Assembly (NCBI RefSeq): GCF_031143425.1
Contig: NC_090441.1
Span: 220,344,928 to 220,408,927 of the forward strand
DNA: 64,000 nucleotides
DNA from: Pleurodeles waltl
Taxonomy: Eukaryota; Chordata; Amphibia; Caudata; Salamandridae
Direction of reading: 5' to 3'
In this document: positions 34,497 to 46,247 of the stretch, piece by piece
How positions within the stretch are numbered: the first letter of the stretch is position 1
How the letters are laid out: every line of letters begins with the position of its first letter
The notes under the pieces: generated by a model
What the model was told of the DNA's origin: nothing
Seen by the model: only the letters and a program-made list of their open reading frames with translations
Databases searched by the model: none
Made by a program: the position numbers and the translations under genes

Positions 34497-37400
34497 TACC
34501 ATCTTGCCTGGCATGTTACCCCCATTTTTTCACTGTATATATGTTGTTTTAGTTGTATGTGTCACTGAGACCCTGCCAGCCAGGGCCCCAGTGCTCATAA
34601 GTGTGCCTGACTGTGTTACCGGTGTTATGACTAACTGTCTCACTGAGGCTCTGCTATCCAGAACCTCAGTGGTTATGCTCTCTCATTTCTTTCCAAATTG
34701 TCACTAACAGGCTAGTGACCAATTTCACCAATTCACAATGGCATACTGGAACACCCTTATAATTCCCTAGTATATGGTACTGAGGTACCCAGGGTATTGG
34801 GGTTCCAGGAGATCCCTATGGGCTGCAACATTTCTTTTGCCACCCGTAGGGAGCTCTGACAAATACTACACAGGCCTGCCACTGCAGCCTGAGTGAAATA
34901 ATGCACACATTATTTCACAGCCATTTTCACTGCACTTTAGTAACTTATAAGTCACCTATATCTCTAACCTTTACTTAGTAAAGGTTAGGAGCAAAGTTGC
35001 TTAGTGTGTGGGCACCCTGGCACTAGCCAAGGTGCTCCCACATAGTTCAGGGCAAATTCCCCGGACTTTGTGAGTGCGGGGACACCATTACACTCGTGCA
35101 CTACACATAGGTCAATACCTATGTGTAGCTTCACAATGGTAACTCCGAATATGGCCATGTAACATGTCTAAGATCATGGAATTGCCCCCTCTATGCCATC
35201 CTGGCATTGTTGGTACAATCCCATGATCCCACGGGTCTGTAGCTCAGACCCGGGTACTGCCAAACTGCCTTTTCAGGGGCTTCACTGCAGCTGCTGCTGC
35301 TGCCAACCCCTCAGACAGGTTTCTGCCCTCCTGGGGTCCAGCCAGGTTTGGCCCAGGATGGCAGAACAAAGGACTTCCTCAGAGAGAGGGTGTTACACCC
35401 TCTCCCTTTGGAAAATGGTGTGAAGGCAGGGGAGGAGTAGCCTCCCCCAGCCTCTGGAAATGCTTTCATGGGCACAGATGGTGCCCATTTCTGCATAAGC
35501 CAGTCTACACCGGTTCAGGGACCCCTCAGCCCTGCTCTGGCACGAAACTGGACAAAGTAAAGGGGAGTGACCACTCTCCTGACCTGCACCTCCCCTGGGA
35601 GGTGCCCAGAGCTCCTCCAGTGTGCTCCAGACCTCTGCCATCTTGGAAACAGAGGTGCTGCTGGCACACTGGACTGCTCTGAGTGGCCAGGGCCAGCAGG
35701 TGACGTCAGAGACTCCTTCTGATAGGCTCCTTCAGGTGTTGCTAGCCTATCCTCTCTCATAAGTAGACAAACCCTCTTTTCTGGCTATTTAGGGTCTCTG
35801 CTTTGGGGATTTCCTTAGATAACGAATGCAAGAGCTCATCAGAGTTCCTCTGCATCTCTCTCTTCACCTTCTGCCAAGGAATCGACTGCTGACTGCGCTG
35901 GAAGCCTGCAAAACTGCAACAAAGTAGCAAAGACGACTACTGCAACTCTGTAACGCTGATCCTGCCGCCTTCTCGACTGTTTTCCTGGTGGTGCATGCTG
36001 TGGAGGTAGTCTGCCTCCTCTCTGCACTAGAAGCTCCGAAGAAATCTCCCGTGGGTCGACGGAATCTTCCCCCTGCTACCGCAGGCACCAAAAAGCTGCA
36101 TGACCGGTCCCTTGGGTCTCCTCTCAGCACAACGAGCGAGTTCCCTTGAATCCAGCAACTCTGTCCAAGTGACTCCCACAGTCCAGTGACTTTTCATTCC
36201 AAGTTTGGTGGAGGTAAGTCCTTGCCTCCCCACGCCAGACTGCATTGCTGGGAACCGCAGCTTTTGCAGCTACTCCGGCCTCTGTGCACTTCCGGTGGAA
36301 ATCCTTTGTGCACAGCCATGCCTGGGTCCACGGCACTCTAACCTGCATTGCACGACTTTCTAAGTTGTCCTCCGGCGACGTGGGACTCGTTTGTGCAACT
36401 TCGGGTGAGCACTGTTTCATGCTTCTTTGTAGTGCCTTTTCCGGCACTTCTGCGGGTGCTGCCTGCTTCTGAGAGGGCTCCTTGTCTTGCGCGATGCCCC
36501 CTCTGTCATCAGACACAATTGGCGACATCCTGGTCCCTCTTGGGCCACAGCAGGAACCAAAAACCCTAACCGCACGATTTGCAGCTAGCAAGGCTTGTTG
36601 GCAGTCTTTTTCCAGGAAAACACATCTGCACAACTCTCCACGGCGTGGTGGATCCATCCTCCAAAGGGGAAGTCTCTATCCCTTGTCGTTCCTGCAGAAT
36701 CCTCAGCTTCTAATGTCCAGTAGCAGCTTCTTTGCACCCACAGCTGGCATTTCCTGGGCATCTGCCCATCTCCGACTTGCTTGTGACTTTTGGACTTGGT
36801 CCCCTTGTTCCACAGGTACCCTTAACTGGAAATCCATCGTTGTTGCATTGCTGGTTTGTGTCTTTCCTGCAGAATTCCCCTATCACGACTTCTATGTCCT
36901 TTGGGGAACTTTAGTGCACTTTGCACTCACTTTTCAGGGTCTTGGGGTGGGCTATTTTTCTAACCCTTACTATTTTCTAATAGTCCCAGCGACCCTCTAC
37001 AAGGTCACATAGGTTTGGGGTCCATTCGTGGTTCGCATTCCACTTTTGGAGTATATGGTTTGTGTTGCCCCTATCCCTATGTAACTATACATTGTATGCA
37101 CTGTTTTCTAAGACTATACTGCATATTTTTGGCATATTGTCCTAAAAATAAAGTACCTTTATTTTTAGTATATCTGTTGTGAGAAAGTAGCCTCTTTCTA
37201 GCCTTGTTACCCCCACTTTTGGCCTGTTTGTGAGTGTATGTCAGGGTATTTTCACTGTCTCACTGGGATCCTGCTAGCCAGGGCCCAGTGCTCATAGTGA
37301 AAACCCCATGTTTTCAGTATGTTTGTTATGTGTCACTGGGACCCTGCTAGTCAGGACCCCAGTGCTCATAAGTTTGTGGCCTATATGTATGTGTTCCCTG

Positions 37401-40400
37401 TGTAGTGCCTAACTGTCTCACTGAGGCTCTGCTAACCAGAACCTCAGTGGTTATGCTCTCTCATTTCTTTCAAATTGTCACTAACAGGCTAGTGACCAAT
37501 TTTACCAATTTACATTGGCTTACTGGAACACCCTTATAATTCCCTAGTATATGGTACTGAGGTACCCAGGGTATTGGGGTTCCAGGAGATCCCTATGGGC
37601 TGCAGCATTTCTTTTGCCAACGATAGGGAGTTCTGACAATTCTTACACAGGCCTGCCACTGCAGCCTGAGTGAAATAACGTCCATGTTATTTCACAGCCA
37701 TTTTACACTGCACTTAAGTAACTTATAAGTCACCTATATGTCTAACCTTTACCTGGTAAAGGTTAGGTGCAAAGTTACTTAGTGTGAGGGCACCCTGGCA
37801 CTAGCCAAGGTGCCCCCACATTGTTCAGGGCCAATTCCCCGGACTTTGTGAGTGCGGGGACACTATTACACGCGTGCACTACATATAGGTCCATACCTAT
37901 ATGTAGCTTCACAATGGTAACTCTGAATATGGCCATGTAACATGTCTATGATCATGGAATTGCCCCCTCTATGCCATCCTGGCATAGTTGGCACAATCCC
38001 ATGATCCCAGTGGTCTGTAGCACAGACCCTGGTACTGCCAAATTGCCTTTCCTGGGGTTTCACTGCAGCTGCTGCTGCTGCCAACCCCTCAGATAGGTTT
38101 CTGCCCCCCTGGGGTCAAGCCAGGCTTGTCCCAGGATGGCAGAACAAAGGACTTCCTCTGAGAGAGGGTGTTACACCCTCTCCCTTTGGAAAATGGTGTG
38201 AAGGCAGGGGAGGAGTAGCCTCCCCCAGCCTCTGGAAATGCTTTCTTGGGCACAGAGGTGCCCAATTCTGCATAAGCCAGTCTACACCGGTTCAGGGACC
38301 CCTTAGCCCTGCTCTGGCACGAAACTGGACAAAGGAAAGGGGAGTGACCACTCCATTGACCTGCACCTCCCCTGGGAGGTGTCCAGAGCTCCTCCAGTGT
38401 GCTCCAGACCTCTGCCATCTTGGAAACAGAGGTGCTGCCAGCACACTGGACTGCTCTGAGTGGCCAGTGCCACCAGGTGACGTCAGAGACTCCTTCTGAT
38501 AGGCTCTTCCAGGTGTTGCTAGCCTATCCTCTCACCTAGGTAGCCAAACCCTCTTTTCTGGCTATTTAGGGTCTCTGTCTCTGGGGAAACTTTAGATAAC
38601 GAATGCAAGAGCTCATCAGAGTTACTCTGCATCTCTCTCTTCACCTTCTGCCAAGGAATCGACTGCTGACCGCGCTGGAAGCCTGCAAAACTGCAACATA
38701 GTAGCAAAGACGACTACTGCAACTCTGTAACGCTGATCCTGCCGCCTTCTCGACTGTTTTCCTGCTTGTGCATGCTGTGGAGGTAGTCTGCCTCCTCTCT
38801 GCACCAGAAGCTCCGAAGAAATCTCCCATGGGTCGACGGAATCTTCCCCCTGCAACCGCAGGCACCAAAAAGCTGCATTACCGGTCCCTTGGGTCTCCTC
38901 TCAGCACAACGAGCGAGGTCCCTTGAATCCAGCAACTCTGTCCAAGTGACTCCCACAGTCCAGTGACTCTTCAGTCCAAGTTTGGTGGAGGTAAGTCCTT
39001 GCCTCCCCACGCCAGACTGCATTGTTGGAAAACGTGAATTTTGCAACTACTCCGGCTTCCGTGCACTTCCGGTGGAAATCCTTTGTGCACAGCCAAGCCT
39101 GGCTCCACGGCACTCTAACCTGCATTGCACGACTTTCTAAGTTGGTCTCCGGCGACGTGGGACTTCTTTGTGCAACTTTGGCGAGCACCATTTCATGCAT
39201 CCTTGAAGTGCCTGTTTCTGGCACTTCTCTGGGTGCTACCTGCTGCTGAGAGGGCTCCTTTTCTTGCTCGACGTTCTCCCTCTCTCCTGGTCCAATTTGC
39301 GACCTCCTGGTCCCTCCTGAACCGCAGCAGCTTCCAAAAACGCTAACTGCACGATTTGCAGCTAGCAAGGCTTGTTGGCGTTCTTTTGGCGGGAAATCAC
39401 TTTTGCTCGACTCTCCACGGCGTGAGGGATCTGTCCACCAAAGGGGAAGTCTCTAGCCCTTTTTGTTCCTGCAGAAACTGCAGCTTCTTCTGTCCAGTAG
39501 AAGCTTCTTTGCACCCACAGCTGGCATTTCCTGGGCATTTGCGCATCTCCGACTTGCTTGTGACTTTTGGACTTGGTCCCCTTGTTCCACAGGTACCCTA
39601 GATTGGAAATCCACAGTTGTTGCATTGTTGGTTGGTGTCTTTCCTGCATTATTCCTCTATCACAACTTCTTTGTCTTTTGGGGAACTTCAGTGCACTTTG
39701 CACTCACTTTTCCGGGTCTTGGGGAGGGCTAATTTTCTAACTCTCACTATTTTCTAATAGTCCCAGCGACCCTCTACAAGGTCACATAGGTTTGGGGTCC
39801 ATTCGTGGTTCACATTCCACTTTTGGAGTATATGGTTTGTGTTGCCCCTATCCCTATGTGTCCCCATTGCATCCTATTGTAACTATACATTGTTTGCACT
39901 GTTTTCTAAGACTATACTGCATATTTTTGGTATTGTGTACATATAACTTGTGTATAATTGCTATGCTCATACTGAGGGTACTCACTGAGATACTTTGGCA
40001 TATTGTCATAAAAATAAAGTACCTTTATTTTTAGTATATCTGTGTATTGTGTTTTCTTATGATATTGTGCAAGTGACACTTGTGGTACTGTAGTAGCTTC
40101 ACACATCTCCTAGTTCAGCCTAAGCTGCTCTGCTAAGCTACCATTATCTATCAGCCTAAGCTGCTAGACACCCTATACACTAACAAGGGATAACTGGGCC
40201 TGGTGCAAGGTGCAAGTACCCCTTGGTACTCACTACAAGCCAGTCCAGCCTCCTACATCTGTGTATTGTGTTTTCTTATGATATTGTGCAAGTGACACTA
40301 GTGGTACTGTAGGAGCTTCACTCGTCTCCTAGTTCAGCCTAAGCTGCTGTGCTAAGCTACCATTTTCTATCAGCCTAAGCTGCTAGACACCAAATACACT

Positions 40401-40475
40401 AATAAGGGATACCTGGGCTGGTGCAAGGTGTAAGTACCCCTTGGTACTCACTACAAGCCAGTCCAGCCTCCTACA
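34497..40475 (+). mobile_element. Solo LTR 2, split by solo LTR 3
   Basis: TGTAGGAAAGTACC to CTACA, with perfect duplications CTACT (34,492-34,496 and 40,476-40,480). Own sequence is 34,497-37,177 and 40,263-40,475, about 2.89 kb. It is inserted in LTR 1. Confidence 0.92.
37178..40257 (+). mobile_element. Solo LTR 3, 3,080 bp
   Basis: TGTGAGAAAGTAGCC to CTCCTACA, same family as the element at 1,275. Perfect duplications TCTGT lie at 37,173-37,177 and 40,258-40,262. It is inserted in LTR 2. It gives a full-length reference for the 3' LTR deletion at 7,649. Confidence 0.93.
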
Positions 40476-40480
40476 CTACT

Positions 40481-40559
40481 CTAGTGTGTTTCTGGGGAAA
40501 TAGTTGTACTTTACTCCTATTTTCCAGGGACTTGGGGTGGGGTATCTTGGACACACTTA
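40481..40559 (+). repeat. Solo LTR 1, fragment
   Basis: Continues LTR 1 after LTR 2, ending in TTA (40,557-40,559), the duplication of MITE 1. Confidence 0.75.
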
Positions 40560-41192
40560 GGCCCCCATTCCAACCCTGGCGGTCTCTCACCGCCAGGGCG
40601 GAGGGCAGCGGAAGCACCGCCAACAGGCTGGCGGTGCTTCCAGGGCTATTCTGACCGCGGCAGTAAAGCCGTGGTCAGAAAAGGGGAACCGGCGGTTTCC
40701 CGTTGGTTTTCCCCTGGCCCAGGGAATCCTCCATGGCGGCGCTGCTTGCAGCGCCGCCATGGGGATTTAGACCCCCTTCCCGCCAGCCTGTTTCTGGCGG
40801 TTTTCACCGCCAGGAAGAGGCTGGCGGGAACGGGTGTCCTGGGGCCCCTGGGGGCCCCTGCACTGCCCATGCCACTGGCATGGGCAGTGCAGGGGCCCCC
40901 TAACAGGGCCCCATACGGATTTTCACTGTCTGCTTTGCAGACAGTGAAAATCGCGACGGGTGCCACTGCACCCGTCGCACCCCTGCAACTCCGCCAGCTC
41001 CATTCGGAGCCGGCTTCCTTGTTGCAGGGTCTTTCCCGCTGGGCCAGCGGACGCCCTTTTGGCGGTCGCCGGCCGGCCCAGCGGGAAAGCCAGAATGGCC
41101 TCCGCGGTCTTTTGACCGCGGAGCGGCCAAGTGGCGGTTCCCGCCCGGCGGGCGGCGCCGGCCGCCCGCCCGCCCTTTTCAGAATGAGGGCC
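40560..41192. mobile_element. MITE 1, Harbinger-type chain of hairpins
   Basis: 633 bp between TTA duplications (40,557-40,559 and 41,193-41,195). Ends GGCCCCCATTC and (reverse complement) GGCCCTCATTC match Harbinger ends. The interior is a run of about ten separate hairpins, for example 40,616-40,635, CCATGGCGGCGCTGC and its complement near 40,732-40,763, and 40,919-40,951. It is very GC-rich, and ORFs across it are palindromic artefacts. Confidence 0.88.
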
Positions 41193-41442
41193 TTAGTGTT
41201 TTCCTACACTAATAGCGACCCTCTACACACTACCCTAGCCCAGGGGTCCATTTGTGGTTCACATTCCACTTTCTCAGTATATGGTTTGTGTTGCTCCTAG
41301 GCCTATTGCATCCTATTGTATTCTACAATGTTTGCACTACTTTCTGACTGTGTTACTTACCTTATTTTGGTTTGTGTGTATATTTTGTGTATTTTACTTA
41401 GCTCTTAAGGGAGAATATCCTCTGAGATATTTTTGGCACATT
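41193..41442 (+). repeat. Solo LTR 1, fragment
   Basis: LTR 1 sequence between the two MITEs, ending in ATT (41,440-41,442), the duplication of MITE 2. Confidence 0.75.
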
Positions 41443-42002
41443 GGGGGTCATTCCGACGGCCGGGGACCGTGGAAGCACCGCCAAGAGGCTGGCGGTGCTT
41501 AGCCGCGGTCAGAAAAGGGGAACCAGCGGTTTCCCGCCGGTTTTCCCCTGGCCAAAGGAATCCTCCATAGCGGGGCTGCAAGCAGCGCCGCCATGGGGAT
41601 TCCAACCCCCTTCCCGCCAGCCTGTTCCTGGCGGTTTACACCGCCAGGAATAGGCTGGCGGGAACGGGTGTCGTGGGGCCCCTGGGGGCTCCTGCACTGC
41701 CCATGCCACTGGCATAACAGGGCCCCATAAAGATTTTCAGTGTCTGCATGGCAGACACTGAAAATTGCGACGGGTGCCACTGCACCCGTCGCACCGCAGC
41801 AAATCCGCCGGCTCCATTCGGAGCCGGCTTCATCTTTGCTGGGGCATTCCCGCTGGGCCGGCGGGCGATCTTTTGCAGATCGCCTGCCGGCCCAGCGGGA
41901 AAGACGGAATGCCCCCCGCGGTCATCTGACCGCGGGGCGGTGTTTGGGCAGTTTCCGCCCGGCGGGCCGTGCCCGCCGCCCGGCGGGGTCGGAATGACCC
42001 CC
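41443..42002. mobile_element. MITE 2, Harbinger-type chain of hairpins
   Basis: 560 bp with perfect terminal repeats GGGGGTCATTCCGAC, flanked by ATT (41,440-41,442 and 42,003-42,005). It shares the order of hairpins with MITE 1. One hairpin has lost its right arm near 41,713. Several stems differ from MITE 1 by compensating changes. Confidence 0.88.
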
Positions 42003-42258
42003 ATTGTCACTAAAATAAAGTACCTTTATTTTTAGTAACTCTGAGTATTGTCTTTCTTATGATACAGTACCTATATGATATAAGTGGTATAGTAATAGCT
42101 TTGCATGTTTCCTAGTTCAGCCTAAGCTGCTCTGCTATAGCTACCTCTATCAGCCTAAGCTGCTAGAACACTACTAATCTACTAATAAGGGATAACTGGA
42201 CCTGGCACAAGGTGTAAGTACCATTGGTACCCACCATAAGCCAGACCAGCCTCCTTCA
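42003..42258 (+). repeat. Solo LTR 1, 3' end
   Basis: Contains AATAAA (about 42,013) and the LTR terminus CTCCTTCA. Confidence 0.8.
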
Positions 42259-42448
42259 CTTCGGCATCCTGAAGACCAGGTTCAGTTGCCTCCATCTGAC
42301 AGGTGGATCCCTGTACTACTCACCAGGGAAGGTCTGCCAAATAGTAGTGGCATGTTGCATGTTACACAACCTGGCCCTTAGACGCCATGTGCCTTTTCTG
42401 GAGAAGGAGGAGACTGGAGAATCCCCCTGTGGCAGCAGTGCGCCCTGA
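42259..42448 (+). pseudogene. Harbinger A transposase, exon 3, right half
   Basis: Resumes the transposase after solo LTR 1: GILKTRFSCLHLTGG, then VACCMLHNLALRRHVPF, the typical HARBI1-family C-terminus, ending at TGA 42,446-42,448. Confidence 0.82.
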
Positions 42449-42881
42449 GGATGAGGAGGCAGAAGATGAGGATGTGGACAACAGAACATCAGTTATACAT
42501 CAATACTTTAATTGACACACAGGTGAGACAGTGCAACTGATCATTGCTCTGAATATTGATTTAATCTGTATGACTGTGGCATGATGGCATTCGCTTCCTT
42601 TGCACCTGAACTTACTGTCATCTTTGGCTTGTCGTTTTACAGATGTTGGCGATATGACAACAATGTCCTGATGCGATTGCTAAAGACAGTTACAGGTCAT
42701 TAATTGTATGCTATCATAGGGTCTATATCATTTGCAACAGATGTTACTGCTCTCCTAAATGCCCATTTTCAACACATAAAATACTATCAGTCAAGTTGTG
42801 TTCAAGGGTGTTTATTGTAGTGCTATAAAATTGAGGGTAAAGTGGTATGGAATGGGGTGATGGTAGAGGAAGTCCAGGGTA
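42449..42881. other. Spacer between transposase and SANT2 in Harbinger A
   Basis: Downstream regions of two convergent genes. No gene or strong signal was seen. Confidence 0.45.
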
Positions 42882-44282
42882 TTATTTCAGTCTGTTTGTA
42901 GCATAGGTGCAGTATCCAAGGGGCCTTAGGAAGCAGAGCAAAGGCATATTTAAAGTGGACAAGGTAACAGCATGGGACATAAGGGGGACAATCAGGAGAC
43001 TCTCATTTCCTGGTGTTGGTCTTTGTCTTGGCAAGTGTCCCTGGCTTCTGTCTGGGTCGCAGTGAACATTTGCAGGGGGTTCACCTTCTGCAGGGGGAGG
43101 GGTGCTGGTGGCCTCTGGGTCCTGTGGCGGGGCCTCCTGCCCACTAGCTGCAGCAGAGGTGGTGGGCTGGTCAATAGACTGGTTAGTGGTAGGGGCCTGC
43201 TGGTGTGCTGTGGATTCCCTCATGATGTTGGCCATGTCTGCCAGCACCAATGCTATGGAGATCATGGTGGTGTTGAGAGCCTGAAAGTCTTCCCCAATCT
43301 CCTGATTTTGTTCCTCCTGCAGCTTCTTGTTCTCCTGCATGTTGTCAAGGATCTGGCCCATCGTGTCCTTGGATTGTTGGTAGGCACCCAGAATCTTGGT
43401 GAGTGCCTCCTGGAAAATCGGTTCCCTGGGCCTGTCCTCCCCCAGGTGCACAGCGGTCCTCCCAGTGTCCCTGTTGGCCTGTGTCACTGTCCCCTGAACA
43501 GTGTGCCCACTGCCACTGACCCCAGGTCCCTGATTGTCCTGGGTGTGAGGTGTGGACTGGGGTCCCTGTACAGGTGACCACACTGCTGATTGACGTGTCC
43601 TGTGAAAGAGGTGTGGGGATGCTGGGTGGGTGCTGTGGTGTTAAATACTGATGGGAGAGGCTTTGTGGTGGACTGTGAGTGGGCTGGGGTGACCGGCTGT
43701 CCAGTGGTTCCTGATGGGCCAGGTTGTTGATCCAGATCCTGAAGTCCAGAGATACTGTTGTCACTTGGGGCATCTTCTGTTGGGAAACTGGTTTGTTGTG
43801 GCACCTTCTCTCTACTGACATTAGCTGGAGCACCTGCAGGAATGCAAGTGATGTATTATGCTTCAAGCCTGTAATATATTGTACATCCCTAGCTTCCCCT
43901 CCATCGTTGCTGTTTCCCTGCACCTTGGTTTGGGTATATTGGTGTTTTGTGAGATTGTTATTTCCCCTATGCTGTGCATGCTTTGGTGATGGGTGTCATG
44001 CAGGGCTGGTAGGGCTGTCCATGCATTGGTATTGCATGCAGTGCTTGGCATTGGGATTAGTCATATGTGTAGGTGCAGTGTGTGGGATGGAGTGGAGTGA
44101 TGGGAGTGAGAGTGAGGTGTGGGATGGCATGCAGGTATGGGGTTTGATAAGTAATACATATTGACTCACCAGTTTACAGTCTCTTCCTATGCTCCAAACA
44201 GCTATGGCTCTACCCTGACTATTTCCTCCACCATAACCCTCAACTCCTCATCTGTGAAACTGGGGTCCCTTTGGGGGGACAT
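42882..44282 (-). pseudogene. SANT2 (NAIF1-like) gene of Harbinger A, truncated domain
   Basis: Exon 1 starts at 44,282 (MSPQRDPSFTDEELRVMVEE), matching the first SANT helix of B. It has two stops and then runs directly to the exon end: the second and third helices are deleted. Exon 2 (about 43,830-42,882) encodes an acidic/Pro/Ser linker (DAPSDNSISGLQDLDQQPGP), a coiled coil (QILDNMQENKKLQEEQNQEI) and a Pro-rich tail. NAIF1-family proteins partner the Harbinger transposase; that role is inferred from the family. Confidence 0.72.
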
Positions 44283-44860
44283 GGGTGTTGTGTGGTGTGT
44301 GTAAGTGTGTGGGTGTTGGGTACTGTGGTTCGGTGTATGTAGTGGTGTGCGTGAGGGATGTATGGGTGTATGTGGTGTGTGTGTCTAGTTGTAGTAGTGG
44401 TCTTGGTGTCAGTCTGGTGGCAATGATTTGTATTCAGAAAGGGTTGTGGGTGACGTGGGAGTGTGTTTTATAGTGCTGTGGGTATGTGGGTGTGGTGTGT
44501 GTATGAGTGTCAGGTGTGTGTTTTTGGTATTGGCCATTGTTGTGCAGTTTAGTATTTGGGTGGCCTTTCTAAGTGTGCCGGTGTGTACCGCCAATGGTTT
44601 ACCGCCATTAAATGTCCACCGTTGTGATTCGTGGGTCATAATTTGGTGGGCGTTGTTTTGTTGGTTTAATGGTATAGGTGTTGGTGCTGTCACTTTAGCA
44701 CTGATCTTTGGACTGGTGGATTTGTGTGTGTGGCAGTATTCGGTCAGATTGGTGTGTGTGTATCATAATATGGCAAATGGATATTTCCCACCACAGTGGT
44801 ATGTTGGTGGCTGTCACCGTGGCAGTAAGCGGGATTTCCTGCAATGTCATAATGAGGGCC

Positions 44861-45144
44861 TTAGTTTATTATCCTTTTGTAGTAAAACGTTTGCAGCGGC
44901 TGCTGCTGGCAGGGGGGTGATGCTCCTCCTCCATAGCAGAGGAGCTGCCCCTGGTACCCACACTATTTCCCATTTCATTCAGTCATCCTTTCACCCATCC
45001 ATCCATTTACCCAATACCAATGCTCACCCAGGCATCCTTTTTCATCCACCCACGCAGCCTCTCCTTTTACTCTTCACCCATCCTTTCTTTTAACCTTCCA
45101 TTCGTTCACATTTCCATCAAGCCATCATTTATATCGTACATTAT
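44861..45144. other. 284-bp spacer between Harbinger A and B
   Basis: C/T-rich with repeated CATCC-like words. No gene. It begins with TTA, the right duplication of element A. Confidence 0.6.
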
Positions 45145-45509
45145 GAAGGTCATTAAAACCCTTGTGGTCGGTGTTAAAGTGGCGGTAAAACTGCCAACAG
45201 GCCGGCGGTTAAAAAAATGGAATCACGACTGTGGTGGAAACCGCCAACATAGACAGCCACTTTAACACTCCGACCGCCACTGCGGTACAAACAAACACCG
45301 CAGCGGTAACTGCCAACAGACAGGCGGAAGACAAGGTTCTGCCCACTGTATTACAACAGTCCAGTCCTCTACCTTTTCCGGGGAGGATTACAACAGTCCA
45401 GTACGCTACCTTTTCCGGGGAGGATTCACCGTGAACAAAAACACGGCGGAAACAGGACTTGGAAGGGAAAATGCTCACCTCTACACACCCCACGAGGATT
45501 CAGGACCCC

Positions 45510-45592
45510 ATGGAACCCGAGCTCCAGATACTCCCAGCCTTTGTCTTTCTGCTCCTCTACCAGGAACATCAAAGATGGTGGCAAAGACCACG
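45510..45592 (+). CDS. Harbinger B transposase, exon 1
   Basis: 83 nt from ATG (CCCCATGG context), reading MEPELQILPAFVFLLLYQEH and on through WWQRP, ending before GTGAGT. Same length and start as in A. Open here. Confidence 0.65.
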
Positions 45593-46049
45593 GTGAGTAC
45601 TGCACCTACGACACAGGGGAGGGGGGAGGGAAAAAAGAGTGACACACACACGCAACATGCAACACTCCCACCCCCAGCCCCACCCTCACCCACTACAACA
45701 CACACACAAGTACATGTTGATACATTACATTTACAACCCCCCCTGGAAGAATGCAAGAACAAAAGGAAATGAGTTGAACGTTTGTAATCTATTACAATAC
45801 AATAATCAAAAATATATATATATATATTTACACTATAAACAAATATATACACCGAGAATACAAGTCCAAGGTATACCACCATTAACGTCCGTGGACCACT
45901 GGGCCCAAAATGCATGGGCGAGGCCCACACAAGATACCCGAACAAAACGGAGAGAACACTGCTGGGGCATCAGATAGAAATACGACAGGCACCTCAGGGG
46001 GAAGGGAAGGGGGGGCACCTCAGCCGGATGAGTGCACAACGCCAGAGCC
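45593..46049. other. Intronic spacer of Harbinger B
   Basis: CA-rich tract, a short AT repeat (about 45,812-45,830) and unremarkable sequence. No gene. Confidence 0.45.
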
Positions 46050-46235
46050 ACGAGGGGCTCCATGCCCACTGCTGTATCCTGGGAAGTGCATGGCCACAGT
46101 CTCACAAGTCTTTACAGTGGGTGGGTTGCCCACTGCTGCATCCTGGGGAGTGCAAAGCCACAGTCTCACAAGTCTTTACAGTGGGTGGTTTGCCCACTGC
46201 TTTATCCTTGGGAGTGCAAAGCCACAGTCTCACAA
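46050..46235. repeat. Tandem repeat, about 64-bp unit, 3 copies
   Basis: GCCACAGTCTCACAAGT and TTTACAGTGGGTGG recur about 64 bp apart. Confidence 0.85.
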
Positions 46236-46247
46236 GTGGATAACAGT

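Larger units (their letters stand above)
27238..42258 (+). mobile_element. Solo LTR 1, carrying five further insertions
   Basis: Begins TGTAGGAAAGTACC and ends CTCCTTCA. Its own parts are 27,238-27,836, 32,832-34,496, 40,481-40,559, 41,193-41,442 and 42,003-42,258, together about 2.85 kb. They align in order with the long LTR family at 1,275. Transposase coding sequence lies on both sides, so no internal region remains. The target duplication is eroded: ATTTG (27,233-27,237) against CTTCG (42,259-42,263), differing at two positions. Confidence 0.85.
16619..44860 (+). mobile_element. PIF/Harbinger transposon A, split by later insertions
   Basis: Left end GGTGGTCATTATCACATT and right end (reverse complement) GGCCCTCATTATGACATT are imperfect terminal inverted repeats. 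They are flanked by TTA (16,616-16,618 and 44,861-44,863), the 3-bp duplication typical of PIF/Harbinger. Removing the LINE (18,552-24,005) and the solo-LTR stack (27,238-42,263) leaves about 7.76 kb, close to the 8.2 kb of element B. Order: transposase exon 1 (+), SANT1 (-), transposase exons 2 and 3 (+), SANT2 (-). All three genes carry disabling changes. Confidence 0.85.

Noticed and set aside
40646..41300. ORFs of up to 209 codons in MITE 1
   Set aside because: They read through perfect palindromes, appear on both strands and have no domains. They are artefacts of GC-rich hairpins.
44285..45093. ORFs rich in Val, Cys and Gly (GTGTGT sequence)
   Set aside because: Simple GT-rich sequence. 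The real signal here is the 5' end of SANT2 on the other strand and the right end of Harbinger A.
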